Source: an uncultured Lysobacteraceae bacterium
Lineage (GTDB): Bacteria; Pseudomonadota; Gammaproteobacteria; Xanthomonadales; Rhodanobacteraceae
DNA length: 7,945 bases
Assembly: GCA_946482585.1 (NCBI GenBank)
Contig: CAMLSI010000238.1
Coordinates: 1-7,945 of the forward strand
Direction: 5' to 3'
Part shown: piece after piece, positions 6,770 through 7,945 of the stretch
Position numbering within the stretch: position 1 is the first letter of the stretch
Layout: every line of letters begins with the position of its first letter
Notes under the pieces: model-generated
What the model saw: only the letters and a program-made list of their open reading frames with translations
What the model was told of the DNA's origin: nothing
The model's database searches: none
Made by a program: the position numbers and the translations under genes

Positions 6770-6813
6770 GTCGCCGCAGAGCGCCGGCTCAATTCAAGCA
6801 TCAGGCATCGCAC

Positions 6814-7350
6814 ATGACCCCGCAGATCGCAGCACTCATGGCGGAATACAACCGCTGGATGAACGACCGCGTGTTCGAGGCCGCAGCCACTCTCGACGAT
6901 GCCACGCTCGCAGCCGACAAGGGCGCGTTCTTCGGTTCCATCCTGGCAACGCTGAATCACATCGCGGTCGGCGACACGATCTGGCTTCATCGCTTTGCCC
7001 GGCATCCCGCCTCGTTCACGGCACTGGGCGCGATCGCCGCATTTCCGCAGCCGACGTCGCTGAGTCAACTCCTCGCGCCGGACTTGCCCGCGCTTCGTCA
7101 GTATCGGCTCCGGCTCGACGAACTCATCGCGCGCTGGGTTGCCGAGCTGACACCCGAGCACCTGTCCGTCGACATCGCCTACAGCAGCATGGCCGGCGTC
7201 GCATCCAGCAGGAACTTCGGCGCACTGCTGCAGCACTTCTTCAACCACCAGACGCACCACCGCGGTCAGGTCACCACGTTGCTGTCCCAGTCCGGCGTCG
7301 ATGTCGGCGTCACTGATCTGCTTGCTGTCATTCCGCGAAGCGACGCCTGA
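6814..7350 (+). CDS. DinB-family protein (metal-binding four-helix bundle)
   Basis: This is a 178-residue protein of the DinB/YfiT superfamily, cytoplasmic four-helix bundles that bind a divalent metal; known relatives include thiol S-transferases and DNA-damage-inducible proteins, but the specific reaction here is unknown. The three expected His ligands are present: His49 in LNHIAVGD, and His145 and His149 in FNHQTHHRGQ (the HxxxH of the last helix). The start begins TPQIAALMAEYNRWMN, a normal family N-terminus; an upstream in-frame ATG at 6766 would add a basic, unstructured tail and lies inside the inverted repeat, so the ATG at 6814 is preferred, although its Shine-Dalgarno sequence is weak. 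It lies divergent from the GST and 36 bp upstream of the next gene, so the two are probably co-transcribed. Part of its N-terminal half recurs as a decayed copy near 4547-4620. Confidence 0.9.
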   Translation: MTPQIAALMAEYNRWMNDRVFEAAATLDDATLAADKGAFFGSILATLNHIAVGDTIWLHRFARHPASFTALGAIAAFPQPTSLSQLLAPDLPALRQYRLRLDELIARWVAELTPEHLSVDIAYSSMAGVASSRNFGALLQHFFNHQTHHRGQVTTLLSQSGVDVGVTDLLAVIPRSDA

Positions 7351-7386
7351 TCCTTCGCTGGAACCATTCAACTATGCGGCAAGCAA

Positions 7387-7890
7387 ATGTGCGAACAAAC
7401 TGACGAAATTGATCGCGCTGTCGAATCACTTCAGCTGAAGGGCACGGTAGTGCGGCTTTCGCGCGCCGACGCCGAAGCGATCAACCGAACGGTTCTGGCC
7501 CGATTTGCCGGCGGCAATGATCGTCGCTGGTGGTGGGAAGCCTTCCCGGAATCGGAGTCGGTGTCGTTCGACGATAGCCAGGGCTATCGGCGTATCCCCG
7601 TCCTGGTTCCGAACGCCGGCGAACGCTGCTGGTTCATCGTGGAGAGCCGAGAGCCTGGGCCATACCCGGTATACGAAGTTTCCCCCGAAGAAGCCGTAGG
7701 AATCATCGGCGAGTGCTTCGGTTTCGAGTACTACCTCGTCCCCAAAGATCTGTCATGGCTCGTCTGTGAGAATCACCATGGCATCGTCATCGGGTGTGGT
7801 GCGCTGGTTGAAGCTGCCATTCGGCGTCTTTCCACATCAGCCGTTGCTGCAGATGCGACGGCCCTGATGGGGCATGGCCCGAGTTCATAG
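7387..7890 (+). CDS. Uncharacterised small protein, immunity-protein-like
   Basis: I do not recognise this 167-residue protein with confidence. It has no signal peptide or membrane helix and looks like a compact soluble alpha/beta protein. Features are a Trp cluster RRWWWEAF (about 46-53), a beta segment IPVLVP then CWFIVES (about 70-87), YPVYEVSPEEAVGIIGECFG (93-112), and a strand YYLVPKDLSWLVCENHHGIV (115-134). The layout of an aromatic-rich core with LSWLVCENHH recalls small uncharacterised proteins (DUF6756-like, from memory and unchecked) and immunity proteins of contact-dependent toxin systems. No toxin gene is visible beside it. The ATG at 7387 follows the DinB stop by 36 bp with only a weak ribosome-binding site, and the next start follows 10 bp after its stop, so a short co-transcribed cluster is likely. 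The reading frame shows sensible composition and is real. Confidence 0.75.
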   Translation: MCEQTDEIDRAVESLQLKGTVVRLSRADAEAINRTVLARFAGGNDRRWWWEAFPESESVSFDDSQGYRRIPVLVPNAGERCWFIVESREPGPYPVYEVSPEEAVGIIGECFGFEYYLVPKDLSWLVCENHHGIVIGCGALVEAAIRRLSTSAVAADATALMGHGPSS

Positions 7891-7900
7891 GTCAGGTGTG

Positions 7901-7945
7901 ATGAACAACACTACGCGTATCGTTGCGGCAGGAAATACCTTGGCA
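7901..7945 (+). CDS. Start of an unidentified gene, cut by the right edge
   Basis: An ATG 10 bp after the preceding stop is preceded by AGG with 4 nt between, and 15 codons stay open to the edge (MNNTTRIVAAGNTLA). That is too little to identify a family. Tight spacing suggests it belongs to the same transcript as the two genes before it. Confidence 0.45.
   Translation, partial: MNNTTRIVAAGNTLA

Noticed and set aside
6757..7371. 204-codon minus-strand reading frame opposite the DinB gene
   Set aside because: It is antisense to a protein with all DinB metal ligands; no independent evidence supports it.

Overview
The window is GC-rich throughout, and its gene families (RND efflux pump, TetR repressor, EAL/receiver signalling protein, GST, DinB) suit a high-GC Pseudomonadota chromosome. 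Burkholderiales or a Xanthomonadales-like gammaproteobacterium are both plausible. The genus cannot be fixed from the sequence alone.

Layout: (1) Positions 1-2817, all on the minus strand, form an efflux locus read right to left: a TetR-family repressor, an RND periplasmic adaptor lipoprotein, and the start of an RND inner-membrane permease that runs off the left edge. The adaptor stop and the permease start overlap as ATGA. A near-identical 25-bp element containing an ACGGAGTA-type inverted repeat lies in front of both the repressor and the adaptor. This suggests that the repressor controls itself and the pump. (2) Positions 2818-3317 are a non-coding gap. (3) Positions 3318-4529 (+) hold a decayed c-di-GMP signalling gene. 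It has a sensor-like N-terminus, then an abrupt jump into the middle of an EAL domain, then a receiver domain, with three further frame changes. (4) Immediately after it, about 4526-4750 (+), lies the remnant of a DinB-family gene whose best visible relative is the intact DinB gene 2.3 kb downstream. (5) Positions 4880-5707 (-) encode a secreted phospholipase A2-like protein, followed by a clear hairpin terminator. (6) Positions 5906-6553 (-) encode a glutathione S-transferase. (7) Positions 6814-7945 (+) hold an intact DinB-family protein, a small uncharacterised protein, and the first codons of another gene, all closely spaced.

The first block makes one functional unit (drug or solvent export under TetR control). 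The middle block is a zone of gene decay. The right-hand block contains independent accessory or housekeeping genes. I see no RNA gene, CRISPR array, insertion sequence or phage gene. The points most worth a second look are the paired operators, the eroded EAL-receiver gene with its adjacent DinB relic, and the two-domain PLA2-like exoprotein. I do not find convincing evidence of a wholly new system.
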